A DNA stretch of 64,000 nt, taken from NCBI GenBank assembly GCA_036873135.1, contig JAPTYO010000009.1:34860756-34924755 (forward strand). Direction: 5' to 3'. How positions within the stretch are numbered: position 1 is the first letter of the stretch; every line of letters begins with the position of its first letter. The notes below the pieces were generated by a model. That model was given only the letters and a program-made list of their open reading frames with translations. It did not search any database and was not told the DNA's origin. Made by a program: the position numbers and the translations under genes. This document shows positions 1-11,011 of this stretch, in pieces. This DNA comes from Clarkia xantiana subsp. parviflora (Eukaryota; Streptophyta; Magnoliopsida; Myrtales; Onagraceae).

Positions 1-2049
1 TGTTCCGTCTATCGAGGTCCACTTGCGCGTTGCGCAATCTACTCTGGGGTTAAACCCTTGGTTAAATCGTTTCATTTCTGAATTTAATTCAATTTAATCA
101 GTTTTAATGGTTTCAAACATGATTATCATTACAGTTTATTTCATTCAATGGAGTGATAATAATAAAAGAGATACTAAATCTTTCGATCTAGCTACGCAAT
201 CGATGTCTATGTTCAGTTCAGTTATCCCGACTGAGATGACGGAGTACGTGAATCGTTTGTTTTATTCGACCACTTTTACTTGGCCGAAATTTCGTTTCAG
301 ATCGATCCCTCTTAACCGGGTCGATTAATTTTGACAAGTAAATCACATTTCGAATCGAACGGAAACTACTTTATTAAATAAATCTGAATCTCGAAATAAC
401 CCAAATTTTAGTAACTCAAACGAACGATAAATGACAATGGTAGAGTTCCTGATCTGAAGATCGCGTATTTGATCTATGATTGTCGCATAGATAGTTGAGA
501 ACTTTAAGTTATGTTGAACATCACGTCTGAGTGAATTCACAATTGAATCACGTCAAATGATCTGTGCCTGTGTAAAATATTTTACCGCTTCACACACATG
601 GCATACGAGGCATACTTTAGACACACTTTATCAATCATGGTTTAACCCACCGGATTATCGTATAAGACCTTTATGGTCCAGTTCTCTCTATAATATGAGG
701 ATCATGGTTGACTTCTTTCAAACCCAGTATGGTGAGCAGAGAAGGTTTCCCTTTTACTGCTGTTGTTACTGTACTTGATTAGGCTCAAGGTCATTAAGTC
801 ATGTCAATATCAAACAACCATATATACCTTTTCCATGTTGATCTTTCATTCTGAATATCCGATGCGGGTTTTACGCCAACATCCATGAAAAGAAAGAAGA
901 CCATCACATTCAACCGAAACAATTCTTACTTTTGCATCCTTGCTTCCACCGTGGTGGATGCAAAGGAATATCAAGCTGTAACATTGTTTGGTCGCTATTG
1001 AAGTCTTCTTCAACCCCCCTTTGACCAAGGTTGAATGTATCGCCACATACGTGTTGAGATCATCAAAGAACCTACTCTTATTCTTGGTGGAACAAATTAA
1101 TACATTCGTTTCACATTGTCAAAATCATACAGACTACCATATTCATCTGTACTTGTCATCTCCACATTTCGGAATCGTAGTAGAAAGAATTGCATACATC
1201 AATGATTCCTCAGTCATCTAAACCAACCGACTACGGGTAAACCAATGGAAGATGGCTGTGAAAGAGTTCACACTATCGTCGTCTTCTATCCAATAGATCA
1301 GTCTTTTAAAACGGTTTTAATCGCAAATTACCGGAACGGGAATTTTAAAATAAGCATACCCGATCTTGGCTTTCCCAATGCCCTTTTTGTTTTGGAAAAA
1401 TCATTCTGATGAATTCACTCATGCATACACAATTCTACAACTCATGCAAATTATCATACGCTAGTAACATTCATCATACATACCACATACATGCTTACGC
1501 GCCATGCGTCTAATGTTCAGAGATGCTTGCATTTATAATTCTACTTTTAAGTAAATTATCAAACGCAACTACATCCTTAACATTCTAGCATACGTGTCAA
1601 ACATGTAACATCCACATCAATCATACATATTTGGTGACAGGTTTTCGGTTTTAAAATAATTTTAAACATTAGGGGCTGATTTGCAATTCGTGCTTATATT
1701 CAATCACGCAAGCTTCTAGACATGAATCCTAAGCATTTTCAACCATCATAGCATGTCTATTCTAGTGCACATACCATATGTTTAACCAGGGCTGCACCCA
1801 CAACATGTAATATTCAGCTAGCTTGACTCAATCAAGACAACAGTTCTAATCATGCATAAATATATATTGAATAATAAACAATTACAATTCAGCCCAATAA
1901 TTTAACCAGTCCCAAAAACATGTATCTCCGAGATCCATCCCCATAATCGAAACAAGGCATAAAAGGTTAGCAACCCTATGAGCTCTGTGTAGTCCATTTC
2001 GAGGTTCAAAAACATTTGGATTTTAAAACTTGACCTCCCTATTTTAATT
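1..2049. other. No gene recognised; possible interior of a minus-strand LTR element
   Basis: I see no convincing coding sequence here: open frames are short, overlap on both strands and carry no motif I recognise. The stretch lies on the interior side of the primer-binding site and LTR at 3278-3892, so it may be the non-coding interior of that element, with the second LTR outside the window. This is inference from position only. It could equally be older intergenic DNA into which the LTR element inserted and then decayed. Confidence 0.3.
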
Positions 2050-2310
2050 GACTTGAATTCGATTTAGAAAACATTGTTCGGTTCAGTCCGTTTTGGTCCG
2101 AAAAATTCGGTTCGGTCCGGCAAAAATCCGTTTTAAATTTAAAAAAACGGTTCGGTACGAACCGATCCAAGAAAACAGGTTTCGGCTCGGTTCAACACTC
2201 AAAACCGGTTCGGTTAGATCCACTTAATTACCCCGGTCCGACCCGATCCGAATAGGTCGAACTGATTGAGAAAATCCAGTTCGGTTTTATTTCACCACGG
2301 TTTAACATAT
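2050..2310. repeat. CGGTTCGGTCCG-rich low-complexity tract
   Basis: Short variants of CGGTTCGGTCCG and their complements recur (for example around 2085-2120 and 2200-2260). The composition resembles the interiors of the hAT-type elements at 7396-7939 and 9081-9648, but I find no terminal inverted repeat or target duplication here, so it may be only an internal remnant. Confidence 0.4.
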
Positions 2311-2635
2311 TGGACCGACCCAATAATTAAAATTTAAAAGGTTGGGCCGAAATGTTTACTTGTGGCCCAATTTATATATATATATAAATTTCGACATAAT
2401 ATATAATATAATATTTTATTTATAGTCAATATCTTTAATAGGGAAACAAATAACTAACAATATATTTTCTCCATCTTTTAGGTAACTAAATCTATCAATA
2501 ATATCTTTAATCCTATTTAAATAAATAGATATATTGATAGTTATATATTTGAATCTATCATAATGTTCCAATATAGATATATTGTTACTCTAATTAAAAA
2601 TTAAAATATGGTAAACAATATAATTTAAAAAAGGG

Positions 2636-2880
2636 TTTAAGTACCTTTTCATACCACTTCTTTGCACAGAATCCACTTTTGGTACCAATTCTATTTTTTT
2701 GTATACTTTTGATACCAATGTTTTCAACTTTGTATCCTCTTGGTACCACCGTTAACTTTCCGTCCAAATTGGCCGTTAAGTGGCATGTGCGGTGTGCCAT
2801 GCACGTGACCGCCCTAAACTTTTGAATTTGTTTCAATTTAGTCCATCTAATGCATCCCTAACTTTTAATTTGTTCAATTT
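2636..2880. repeat. Single arm of a foldback Mutator-type element family
   Basis: The order of phrases matches one arm of the foldback element at 22241-22848: CTTTTCATACCAC, then GTATACTTTTG.TACCAA, then GGCCGTTA, then CACGTGA, then a CTAAACTTTT..TTTCAATTTAGTCC tail. The opposite arm is not seen downstream, so this is a truncated or half-deleted copy. Confidence 0.5.
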
Positions 2881-3277
2881 AGCCCTAAAATTTCCAAATC
2901 GAACCCTTGACCCAAATTGACCTAGCCGGACCTAGCCCAACTGGCCGAAATTTATCCCTTGGTGATTAAGAAATTTAAAATTTTACCTTGAAATTCACCT
3001 AGGGTTTCGGCACAAACACTAAAATTAGGAACAAGTGGTCAAATTTCAAGATCAAATTTTAATAAGATCAACAATCCAATGTTTGATTTTGATAAAATTT
3101 ACATTTTTCTTGAATTTCATGAACATCAAATAAACCAAGAACATCATGAAAAAATTCGGACCATCATTATCATAAAAATTCAAAAAATTTAAAATTCCTT
3201 TTAAAATAAAACGGTCCGAAAAATAATTTAAAATTTCAAGAACACCAATTTATCAAAATCGTGAACTCCTAACACAG

Positions 3278-3289
3278 GCTCTGATACCA
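3278..3289 (-). other. LTR retrotransposon primer-binding site (initiator Met tRNA type)
   Basis: The minus strand reads TGGTATCAGAGC, the common plant primer-binding sequence complementary to the initiator methionine tRNA. It lies one base from the LTR end at 3291. This fixes the element on the minus strand with its interior to the left. Confidence 0.75.
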
Positions 3290-3290
3290 C

Positions 3291-3892
3291 TGTTAGATTA
3301 CGGGGAGTAATCACTACGGATACTATAAACAAGGTACATGCTAGTAATATCAATTACGCAATGGAAGTTTCACGCATACCTTTAAGATGATCCGTAGACC
3401 CAAGATCTTCTCGATAGGGAGTTCACGATCCTCCGGTCGGGACCTGTAGAGGTTCTTGTTAGAGAAGCCATACGTGGTGCAGCTCCACAGCAAAGCCTCT
3501 GATAGATTCTTGGCACAGGGACAGATCTCTGGAGAGTTTGCTCGAAAGCAATTTGACACACCTTCGGTGAGGTAATGGTTATGTCGAACTAGTGTGGTGT
3601 GGGAGGAGGATTTTTCTCTCTAAAACTCTCTTGTGAGGGAATTATGATTAACTTTAAAATATTACCTAACACCTCTTATTTATAGGAGGAGTAAAGTGGA
3701 CAAAAGTCCACTTTACCCTCACTATAAGTTTCGGTCGGCCATTAGTATAGGGAGGCCCAAATTTGGGACTCTCATGTCAACAGGGATTTGGATCACGCCC
3801 AATTACCCTAATGTGACATTTACCCAAGTTCATTAGGTAAACTATACATATTATGGGCTACCAATTACGGCACCCATCACCATATGCTTACA
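3291..3892 (-). mobile_element. LTR of a minus-strand LTR retrotransposon
   Basis: The plus strand runs TGTTAG...CTTACA, so the element has TG...CA ends, and a primer-binding site abuts the left edge. On the minus strand a TATA box (CCTATAAATAAG, near 3678-3690) precedes the presumed transcription start. No gag or pol fragment follows to the left, so the element is non-autonomous, deeply decayed or truncated. The right edge is set by the CA end only; no target duplication could be tested because the other LTR is not in the window. Confidence 0.65.
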
Positions 3893-3959
3893 ATAAAATC
3901 GACGTGTTTGTCAGTCTTTTTATATAAGAAATATAAGTCGTTTTCCTTATGTACTAGTC

Positions 3960-4193
3960 ATTTTATTTACACGTAATATTCAGTAGCAGCTTATTTTTGT
4001 TGCTATTACATATATTTAGTAGCGGCATACATTTAGTAATGGAACATTGTTGTTGCTAAAACCTTTAGCCACGGAGTTTTTACCAACGACCATTTTGTGG
4101 CAACTATGTCGCTACTAAAGGCTTTAGCATCGACATTTGAAGTTTTGGTAGCGAATTTCTGCCTCTGTTGTAGCCCTGCTTTCTTCTTGTGAG
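3960..4193. mobile_element. Decayed end of a CACTA (En/Spm-type) transposon
   Basis: The right edge reads TTCTTCTTGTGAG, close to the reverse complement of a CACTACAAGAAAA terminus. The sequence before it repeats degenerate subterminal words such as GTCGCTACTAAA, GTAGCGAAT, TTGTTGCTAAA and GTGGCAACTATGTCGCTAC. This arrangement is typical of CACTA subterminal regions. No transposase and no second end are visible. Confidence 0.4.
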
Positions 4194-4200
4194 ATACTGC

Positions 4201-4458
4201 AATAAGAAAATACGGTAGTTCATTAGACTGGTCGTTTAGATTTCTATTAAATTATTAAGGGAGAAAATGATTCAGATTACACGTGTACGGTCGATCTTTT
4301 ATCAAAGAAACATATGGTAATCATTTTATTCTAAGAAATATATGTCAATGAGAAAGTATGGTAGTTTGCTAGACTGGCAGTGTAGATTTGTATTAAACTG
4401 GGAGAAAATGATTCAGATTACACGTGTATAATCAATCTTTTATTAAAGAAACATATGT
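4201..4458. repeat. Two-copy tandem duplication, about 146 bp
   Basis: The phrase AGACTGG....TAGATTT.TATTAAA....GGGAGAAAATGATTCAG followed by ATTACACGTGTA and AAGAAACATATG occurs at 4228-4316 and again at 4373-4457. The second copy lacks some interior bases. Confidence 0.75.
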
Positions 4459-5039
4459 GGAAAAAATGGCTTATTAAATAAATGAAATGAAATATTTTAA
4501 TAGATGGTTTATTAAAATATATAAACAAAAAATATATATATACAAAAAAAAGATATATATATATATATATATTTTAATATTTAAATTAGTTTTTTATTTA
4601 AAAATATTAAAATCTATCATGATGGATATATGCCCAATTCGAGTTCGTATTTATATTTCGAACCTTACGAACACGACAAACCCACGAAAACGGATCAGAA
4701 CGCTATACCCACGAGTCAAAACGGTCAGGGAGGGCAACACGCACGTCTGGACCGGACTCGTCCGGATTGCCACCCTCGACGTACGTCTTTTCAATGGATT
4801 TTTTATGAAAATTATCTCATATAAGTACATAACTACATATAATGTTTTAACTATTAGAATTTTAATAGTTGTGCATATTAAGTTTACGTATTTTGTTTTT
4901 TGAATTCATAAATGACTATAGTATTAACCACAAAAAATAAACTTTAGAGGTTAGTTGTTGTCAAGATATATATTTTTTTTTTAAATCTTATCATATTAAG
5001 ATATAATATACTCTCTATAAATTAATATAATAATAAAGT
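4459..5039. other. AT-rich spacer, no gene seen
   Basis: Mostly A/T runs with a short GC-richer patch at 4670-4795. The open frame across 4487-4903 is driven by simple TA repeats and has no recognisable protein motif. Confidence 0.5.
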
Positions 5040-5187
5040 TACATTACAATGCACATTACAACACATACCAAACACTTTAATCTAACATTACACTCCACAT
5101 TACAGCACAACCAAACACTGTAATCTAACATTTCAAGTAATCTCACATTACTTGTAATCTCACATTACGTCCATCCAAACGACCCCT
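5040..5187. repeat. Possible Tourist-like element end with ACATTAC repeats
   Basis: The words CATTACA and TAATCTCACATTAC recur, and the right edge reads CCAAACGACCCC followed by TTA. The reverse complement, TAA-GGGGTCGTTTGG, resembles Tourist/Harbinger-type termini. No matching left end was found, so this is at best one end. Confidence 0.3.
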
Positions 5188-5189
5188 TA

Positions 5190-5672
5190 AGGAATGGGTC
5201 CAGGTGGCGACCAGCTTACCATTGTCTCTCTAAAGAAACCTTCCCCTCAAAGGAATGGTGAAGTGACGATCTACTTATCACCTGCTTCTACCGCCATGAA
5301 GAAAACTTTCCTTCCTAAGGAATAATGAGGTGGCAACCTACTTGTCACCTGCTGGTGCCGATTATGGAGATAAACACTTCCTAAAGGGTAACCGCCATAT
5401 AAAGTCGGTAGACTTCCCCTATAAATACCTTTAGTATTTTCATTATTTACATACAATTTACATTATTATTCTGATAATTGATCACTGACTTAAACTTCGG
5501 AGTGGGATCATGGGCAAATCCCCACCCCCTTTTCAGGTTGGCGCTACCAAAACTCCACAAAAGAAACTAAGTACCCGGTGAGGTCGAAATAGACACCTAA
5601 GAGAGTAACATAGGGCGATATCCTAAAATTCATTCCTGAAAGTTAAGGCCAAGAATCATTGATCCAACAAGC
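5190..5672 (+). mobile_element. LTR fragment, family related to the solo LTR at 61369-62127
   Basis: The plus strand has a TATA box (CCCTATAAATACC, about 5418-5430), then CACTGACTTAAACTTCGGAGTGGGATCATGGG, a C-rich block, AAACTAAGTACCC and a GATCCAACA end at 5664-5672. The minus strand of the solo LTR at 61369-62127 shows the same order: TATAAATAC, ACTGACTTAACCTTCGGAGTGG, a C-rich block, AAACTAAGTACCC and a GATCCCAACA end. The left end of this copy is not recognisable. Confidence 0.55.
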
Positions 5673-5993
5673 CAAGCTTACATTCATCATTGTACCATGT
5701 CCACAAACACGACACAATTTTTGTGTATATTCATTTGCCTAGTTATATTCATTTTTGTGAATCCCTACCCCCTTTTCAGGTTGGCGCTACCAAAACTCCA
5801 CAAAAGAAACTAGATACCCGGTGAGGTCGAAATAGATACCTAAGAGAGTAACACAATGCGATATCCTGAAATTCATTCCCGAAAGCTAGGGCCAAGAAAC
5901 CTAGATCCTACAAGCCAAGCTTACATTCATCATTGAACCATGTACACAAACACGAAGCAATTTTTGTGTATATTCATTTGCCTAGTTATATTA
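5518..5993 (+). repeat. Tandem duplication of an LTR 3' end, period 243 bp
   Basis: The segment beginning ATCCCCACCCCCTTTTCAGG at 5518 recurs with scattered substitutions beginning at 5761. Both copies run through GGTTGGCGCTACCAAAACTCC, the GATCC(A/T)ACA LTR end, and a common tail ending TTGCCTAGTTATATT. The duplicated unit therefore includes about 80 bp beyond the LTR end. Confidence 0.85.
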
Positions 5994-6060
5994 GTCTAGT
6001 GAAATCTATAAAATAAATATCATCACTTGTGTCTCATCTGTCTCATACCAAATCCTGATA

Positions 6061-7387
6061 AATGGTACGATGTCAGCCGTAATCAAGCAGACAAGAGGTA
6101 TCAGACAGGGCGACCCATTGTCGCCTTATCTTTTCATTCTGGTAGCAGACATTCTATCTCGAAAAATCACGAATGAAGTAGAAGCTGGAAATCTGGAGGG
6201 TATTCGTTTTAAAAGAGAGTGCCCGATCATAAATCACCTTTTTTTTGCGGATGACTCGCTTTTCTTTATGAAAGCCACGCACCAAAATGTGGTTAAGCTC
6301 ACTAATATCTTAGATGAGTATTGCAGAGCGTCTGGGCAAGCTATCAACATGCAAAAGTCGACTCTTTTTTTCGGAAAGAACGCCCGATCTTCTACCAAAA
6401 GAGGTGTTTAACAGATTTTGGGTTTAAAGGCTGCATCAAACCTTGAAAAGTACCTTGGCCTCCCTACTATATGGGGACGATCTAAAAGGGAGGCTCTTGG
6501 CTTCTTGAAGGAGAGGATTGCTAATAAACTAAAGAGCTGGAAATCGATGTTTTTAAGCAACGCAGGGCGGAAAACGCTAATCAAGTCGGTGGTTATGGCA
6601 ATTCTCACATAAACTATGAGCTTATTCCTACTCGCAAAGACGTGGTGCTCTGAGATTAATGCGATAATAGCTCAATTTTGGTGGGGACAAAAAGATGGAG
6701 AAAGAAAAATCCATTGGCGGAGTTGGGAGACGTTGATGAGGGCAAAAGGCGTTGGTGGTCTTGGTTTTAGAGATCTCGAGTCTTTTAACTTGGCTTTATT
6801 GACCAAGATGGCTTGGTGACTTGAGCAAAATCCTAATGCGTTTTGGGTCAGTGTCTTGAAAGGGTCTTATTTCTCAAAGACTAATTTTCGAGCGGCCAAA
6901 GGGGGACGGGCTTCGTGGGCGTGGACAAGTCTTCTTACGGGGAGAGAATTACTTATGAAGAACTATTTGTGGGTGGTTGGTGATTGTACCCGTATAGATT
7001 TGTTGATCGATGGGTCCCGTCGTTACCTTCGGGATGTCTTTCACCGTTAATGACTACGGTACAGCAGCAACACGTGAAGGTCTCCGGCCTAATTGACTAT
7101 GCTGCCTCGTCCTGGAATCTTGATGCCGTTAGAGATGCATTGCCCAGCCGGGATCTCCATGCCATCAAATCGATCTCGCTGCCTACTAATCAAGTCCAAG
7201 ACACCCTTATCTAGTCGTCGAGCAAAACGGGAAGAGCCGAGGTGAAAGCAATTTATAAATACATCGCCCCCAACCCTATGGCGATCCTGGGACAACGTCT
7301 CATCACCCATTCCTCGTGGAAGCAGCTTTGGGCAATGAAAACCATTCTGAATGTTTGGTCTTTCTTCTGGATGTTAAACTCGTCAGC
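6061..7387 (+). pseudogene. LINE reverse transcriptase remnant
   Basis: The region encodes, in order, the RT finger/palm signature TRGIRQGDPLSPYLF (6088-6132), the catalytic motif FFADDSLFF (6241-6267), the thumb-side block LEKYLGLPTIWGRSK (6442-6486) and the GRKTLIKSVVMAI block (6568-6603). It continues with IIAQFWWGQKDGERKIHW (6667-6720) and GGLGFRDLESFNLALL (6754-6801). This order is that of plant L1-type LINE ORF2 proteins after their endonuclease. Stops at 6410, 6610 and 6818 and frame changes near 7000-7250 show it is dead. A functional ORF2 is above 1200 residues; only the second half is present. Confidence 0.85.
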
Positions 7388-7395
7388 GTTACCGC

Positions 7396-7939
7396 TAGGG
7401 GTGAGCAAATTACCCAGTTGGAACCGGAACCGGTCATTTGGTAGGTTCCGGGTAGATGTAAATGGTTCTGGTACGGTTCTGGGATTAAATTCCAAGAACC
7501 GGTATTTTCGGTTCCGGTTCCGGGATAAGTTTCGGGTACCCAAATACCCGGAACCAGAACCGTTATATATATATAAATTAAAAAAACACTAAACATTTAA
7601 CAAATTTAAAATTGGTTTGTGGAAAATGTTATAATTATTTTTATGATTCACTTGGTATAACATAAATTTCAGTTTCAATTGGCTACCGAGAACCCGGTTC
7701 CAACTGGGTATCCAGAACCCGGTTCCAACTAGTACCTAAAATTATATTATTTAGTTTGAAAATTTGTAACCGGTTCCTTAACGGGTACCCGGAACCGATT
7801 GGCTCTTAACGGTTCTGGTACGGTTCCGGTTCCTAAATGTTCTAGTACGGTTCTGGGTAATAAAGTTAGGAACCGTTTAGTATTGGACTGGTTCTGGGAT
7901 ACCCTAAAAGTACTGGGTACCCGGAACCGCTCACCCCTA
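7396..7939. mobile_element. hAT-type non-autonomous element inside the LINE
   Basis: Terminal inverted repeats TAGGGGTGAGC and GCTCACCCCTA bound a 544-bp segment. It is flanked by an 8-bp near-identical duplication, GTTACCGC (7388-7395) and GTTGCCGC (7940-7947), the target size of hAT elements. Joining the two LINE flanks restores a continuous LINE reading frame across the site. The interior is composed of variants of GGAACCGGTTCC and TACCCGGAACC and encodes no transposase. Confidence 0.92.
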
Positions 7940-7947
7940 GTTGCCGC

Positions 7948-8345
7948 TAAGAGCGGAGCTAATGAAAAGGGGTGTTAATATCTCTTATTATTGTCCTTTT
8001 TGCGATGTCATTGAAACTATAGATCATATGCTATTCTTGTGTCCCTGTACCTCTTTGGTTTGGCTGGCTCCACTAAAAATGAGGTTAGATGTAGATGTCG
8101 TGCAGGACTTGGAGTTATGGTTTACGAATCTAAGAAGAATGGAATGGTTGTCAAACAAGGAAAAAGACGTCTGATGGTCACTGATTGGAGTGACTTGCTG
8201 GAATATTTGGAAGGAACGATGTAGAGCGCTCTATGGGAATGAAATTCCAAATCCGACACTTAGCATCGTGATTTTTGGGCTATCTCTCAATCAAACAATG
8301 GCAGGACAAGCGAGGAACGACATAGTCATCGGGTTGCGCACTAGA
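7948..8345 (+). pseudogene. LINE C-terminal zinc-binding region remnant
   Basis: This resumes the LINE after the hAT insertion. The frame reads LKRGVN-like residues, then YYCPFCDVIETIDHMLFLCP, the zinc-finger-like block found after the RT in plant LINEs (zf-RVT type: C-P-x-C then E-T-x-x-H and C). A further block, WNIWKERCRALY in a shifted frame near 8201-8236, matches the usual tail of such proteins. Frameshifts make it non-functional. Confidence 0.75.
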
Positions 8346-8388
8346 TCCCCCTAGTGGAGTTTTTAACTTTTTTATTAAAAAAAAAACT

Positions 8389-9072
8389 ATACTGAAGTCA
8401 AAAGGGTGGGGTTGCCAAATAAAAAGTCAAAGGGGTGGGAATCGAACCCACATGATGAATGCTGATTAATGAGGATAGAAGGAGAAATAAAGGATAAACT
8501 ATAATAAAGTGTAAACATAATAGTTGCTAGTTTCGAATCGATGCTGCCTTGTTCAAATAGTCCGCTTAATACCAGTTTAGCTATATGTTTATGGTGTCCT
8601 AACGCATATTAGTCCGTTTAATACCATTTAGCTATACGTTTATGGTGTCCTAATGCATATTTAAGTATATATTTAAGCGGGGTCCTCAAACCGTTACGAA
8701 AGAATTTAGTTGAATTTTTTTTTTTTTAAACTCAAGTGGGGTCCCAGGACCCCACTTGATGTACACTTGATCAAGCTTGAAAATATAAAAATATTCATGA
8801 CCAACATTTTACCCCTAACGGAGTAATCCAGTGCGAGCATGAAGACACCTAGAACACCCGTGAAAAACCTATAAAACAAAATAAAATAAAATAAAAACTA
8901 TTAAACAAGAATAGTTTGATTTAAAAAAAAAAAAAAAAAAAAAAAACTTAAAAAAGTGTACTAAAAAATCAACCACCAACACAAAATAACACCACGAAAA
9001 TTACATTGTGTTATCATATTCGTGCAATCGTTGTGTCATATGGTCGCAAAAATCGTCGTTTGGGCAATGTAA
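8389..9072. other. Spacer with a two-copy 53-bp repeat and a poly-A run
   Basis: The phrase TTTAGCTATA.GTTTATGGTGTCCTAA.GCATAT occurs twice in tandem (about 8558-8664). A run of more than 20 A lies near 8922-8946. I see no coding sequence. Confidence 0.6.
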
Positions 9073-9080
9073 CGTGTTAT

Positions 9081-9648
9081 TAGGGGTGAAACTAAAATCC
9101 GGTTGGTCCGAAAAACCGATGAAAACCGAACCAGTCCGGACCAAAAAAACTAAATCCGAAATATACGATTTGGTTTTTGGTCGGATTTTTTTTTACTCTA
9201 ATTCGGTTTTTCGATCCGGTTTGGATTTTGAGCTTTGAAGACCGTGGGGACCGAACCGACTGTTATGCTTACTAAATATATACAATATATATTATATTAG
9301 TTGATATTAATCAATATAATTAATTAATTAAGTTAATAAAAATTATGAAATAGACACTTTTGAAGATTATTTTTCTAATTTTGTTTCATAATTTATTTAA
9401 TTATATTAATGGATGTTATTTTTCATTTCATTTTGATAAATTCAATGAAAATAAAGAGAATTAAACGGTAATTGTTAATCTTGAATTTTCGGTTTAAACC
9501 GAAAAAACCGCACAACCAATGGACGGTTTATTTTTCCTCATACGATTTTTTGGTCGGATTTTTTTAAGGAGAAAAAACAAGACCGAAAATATAGATAACT
9601 GACCGAACCAAGCAAAAAACCGATCCGACAAGTCTGGTTTCACCCCTA
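9081..9648. mobile_element. hAT-type non-autonomous element
   Basis: Inverted ends TAGGGGTGAAAC and GTTTCACCCCTA bound a 568-bp segment flanked by a perfect 8-bp duplication, CGTGTTAT (9073-9080 and 9649-9656). Its termini resemble those of the element at 7396-7939, but its interior is different: variants of AAAACCGAACC, TCCGGTTTGG and TTTTTCGGTTT around an AT-rich core. No transposase is encoded. Confidence 0.95.
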
Positions 9649-9656
9649 CGTGTTAT

Positions 9657-10550
9657 GTAAGAAGTATGGATGGGAATGGAACAAGTTCGGCCGGAACCGG
9701 TTCCGAACTGGACCGGGACTGTTTAAAACGGTATGATCAAGTGATGACTCAGGTTTATAAGTGTCTTAGGATGGCTAAGTAAGAACTGGTCTGGCTAGAA
9801 CTGGTCGAGAACCAGTCTGAACCAATTCTAGACAGCTTTTATTAAAAAAACAGCTCTGAACTAGTTGAATAGCAAATAAGCCCCTACAAGACTGAATGTT
9901 TTTGAGTTGAAGTAATGTGTGGCAAAATAAATTATTTTTATTTAATATTAATAATAAAAAGGAATTAGAAGCCAAATCTAGAAATAAAAACAAAACCGGA
10001 AGAGCTAGCTCAAGCAGTGAAGCTTATAATGGTTAGAATGTCTGTCTCTCCATATTCGTGCCTATGTAAAAACATGAAGCAGAACGGACAGGAGAAGAGG
10101 AAGAAAGCGAGGACGGAGACGCGACGGTAGGGAGTCAGACTCTATCGTGTTATGTCACGAAACAGCAGCCGTCAAGGAAGAATGAATAAGAATCAAAGAC
10201 ATCACCTCTCTGCTCTCTATTGTGTTATGTCTAGTCTCACTTGGCTAGGTAAAACCAAATGATCTAGTTATATTTTAGGATTTTAACACTGGTCTGTTTT
10301 AATAAGAATAAATAAAGGTAAAATTAATATGAAGAACAAATAATTAAGTAAGACTCCGGTTAAAAAAATATACAACTGCAAAGAAAAGGAGGATTGCCCC
10401 TAATTAAACCCTATCTATCACTACTCAGTGAATGTACCTGAGAAATAGCTATAGTTGAAGGGTACCCTTGTATTTTTAGGATAAGAAAGAAAGGGTAGAG
10501 AAAACAGAGAGAAATATGTATGTACCTCGTCATATATATCACATAGAGGA
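9657..10550. other. Intergenic stretch, no gene seen
   Basis: A short GGAACCGGTTCCGAACTGG-rich patch at 9690-9725 and repeated AGAACTGGTC words near 9780-9840 look like further hAT-interior debris. The rest, up to the last exon of the deaminase gene, shows no coding signal. The 3' untranslated region of that gene should lie just left of 10551. Confidence 0.45.
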
Positions 10551-10949
10551 TTAGGATTCTTCGACTCGAAGAGGTCTATGAGGCCTTGGTGCTGGAACCC
10601 CCATAAATCAATCAATCAATTATTAGAAATCAATCAATAATAATCATACATACCATTAGGATTTCCTTGTTCATAGAAATGTCGCAGAAGAGAGACTGCC
10701 TCTGATGCCTTTATTCCTCCATGACATTTAAACCCCTCTTTGCTGCTGCTGCTGCTGCTGCAAAAACACTGTCTCATTCATTACAAATTCTAAAACTTGG
10801 CCTTGCCGACCAGAAGAGTAAAAAGAAGAAACTATTAACCTGCTGGTATCTGCTTTACAGGAGGAGGCACTAACACTCGAATGCAATGACAACACCGAAC
10901 CACACCCCCCAAATTTGTCATTTCCACATCCATAATACACTTCTTTTAT

Positions 10950-11011
<62 letters not shown>

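Larger units (their letters stand above)
6061..8388 (+). mobile_element. 5'-truncated LINE (plant L1-like), split by a hAT element
   Basis: Reverse transcriptase and the downstream C-terminal region of a plant L1-like LINE are recognisable in several frames, followed by an A-run at 8379-8388. The endonuclease and ORF1 are absent, as expected from 5' truncation. A 544-bp hAT-type element (7396-7939) interrupts the coding part. I could not identify a LINE target duplication. Confidence 0.85.

Noticed and set aside
4487..4903. 138-codon plus-strand open frame
   Set aside because: Made of AT-simple sequence (IYIYKKK) and then an unrelated patch; no domain and no splice support.
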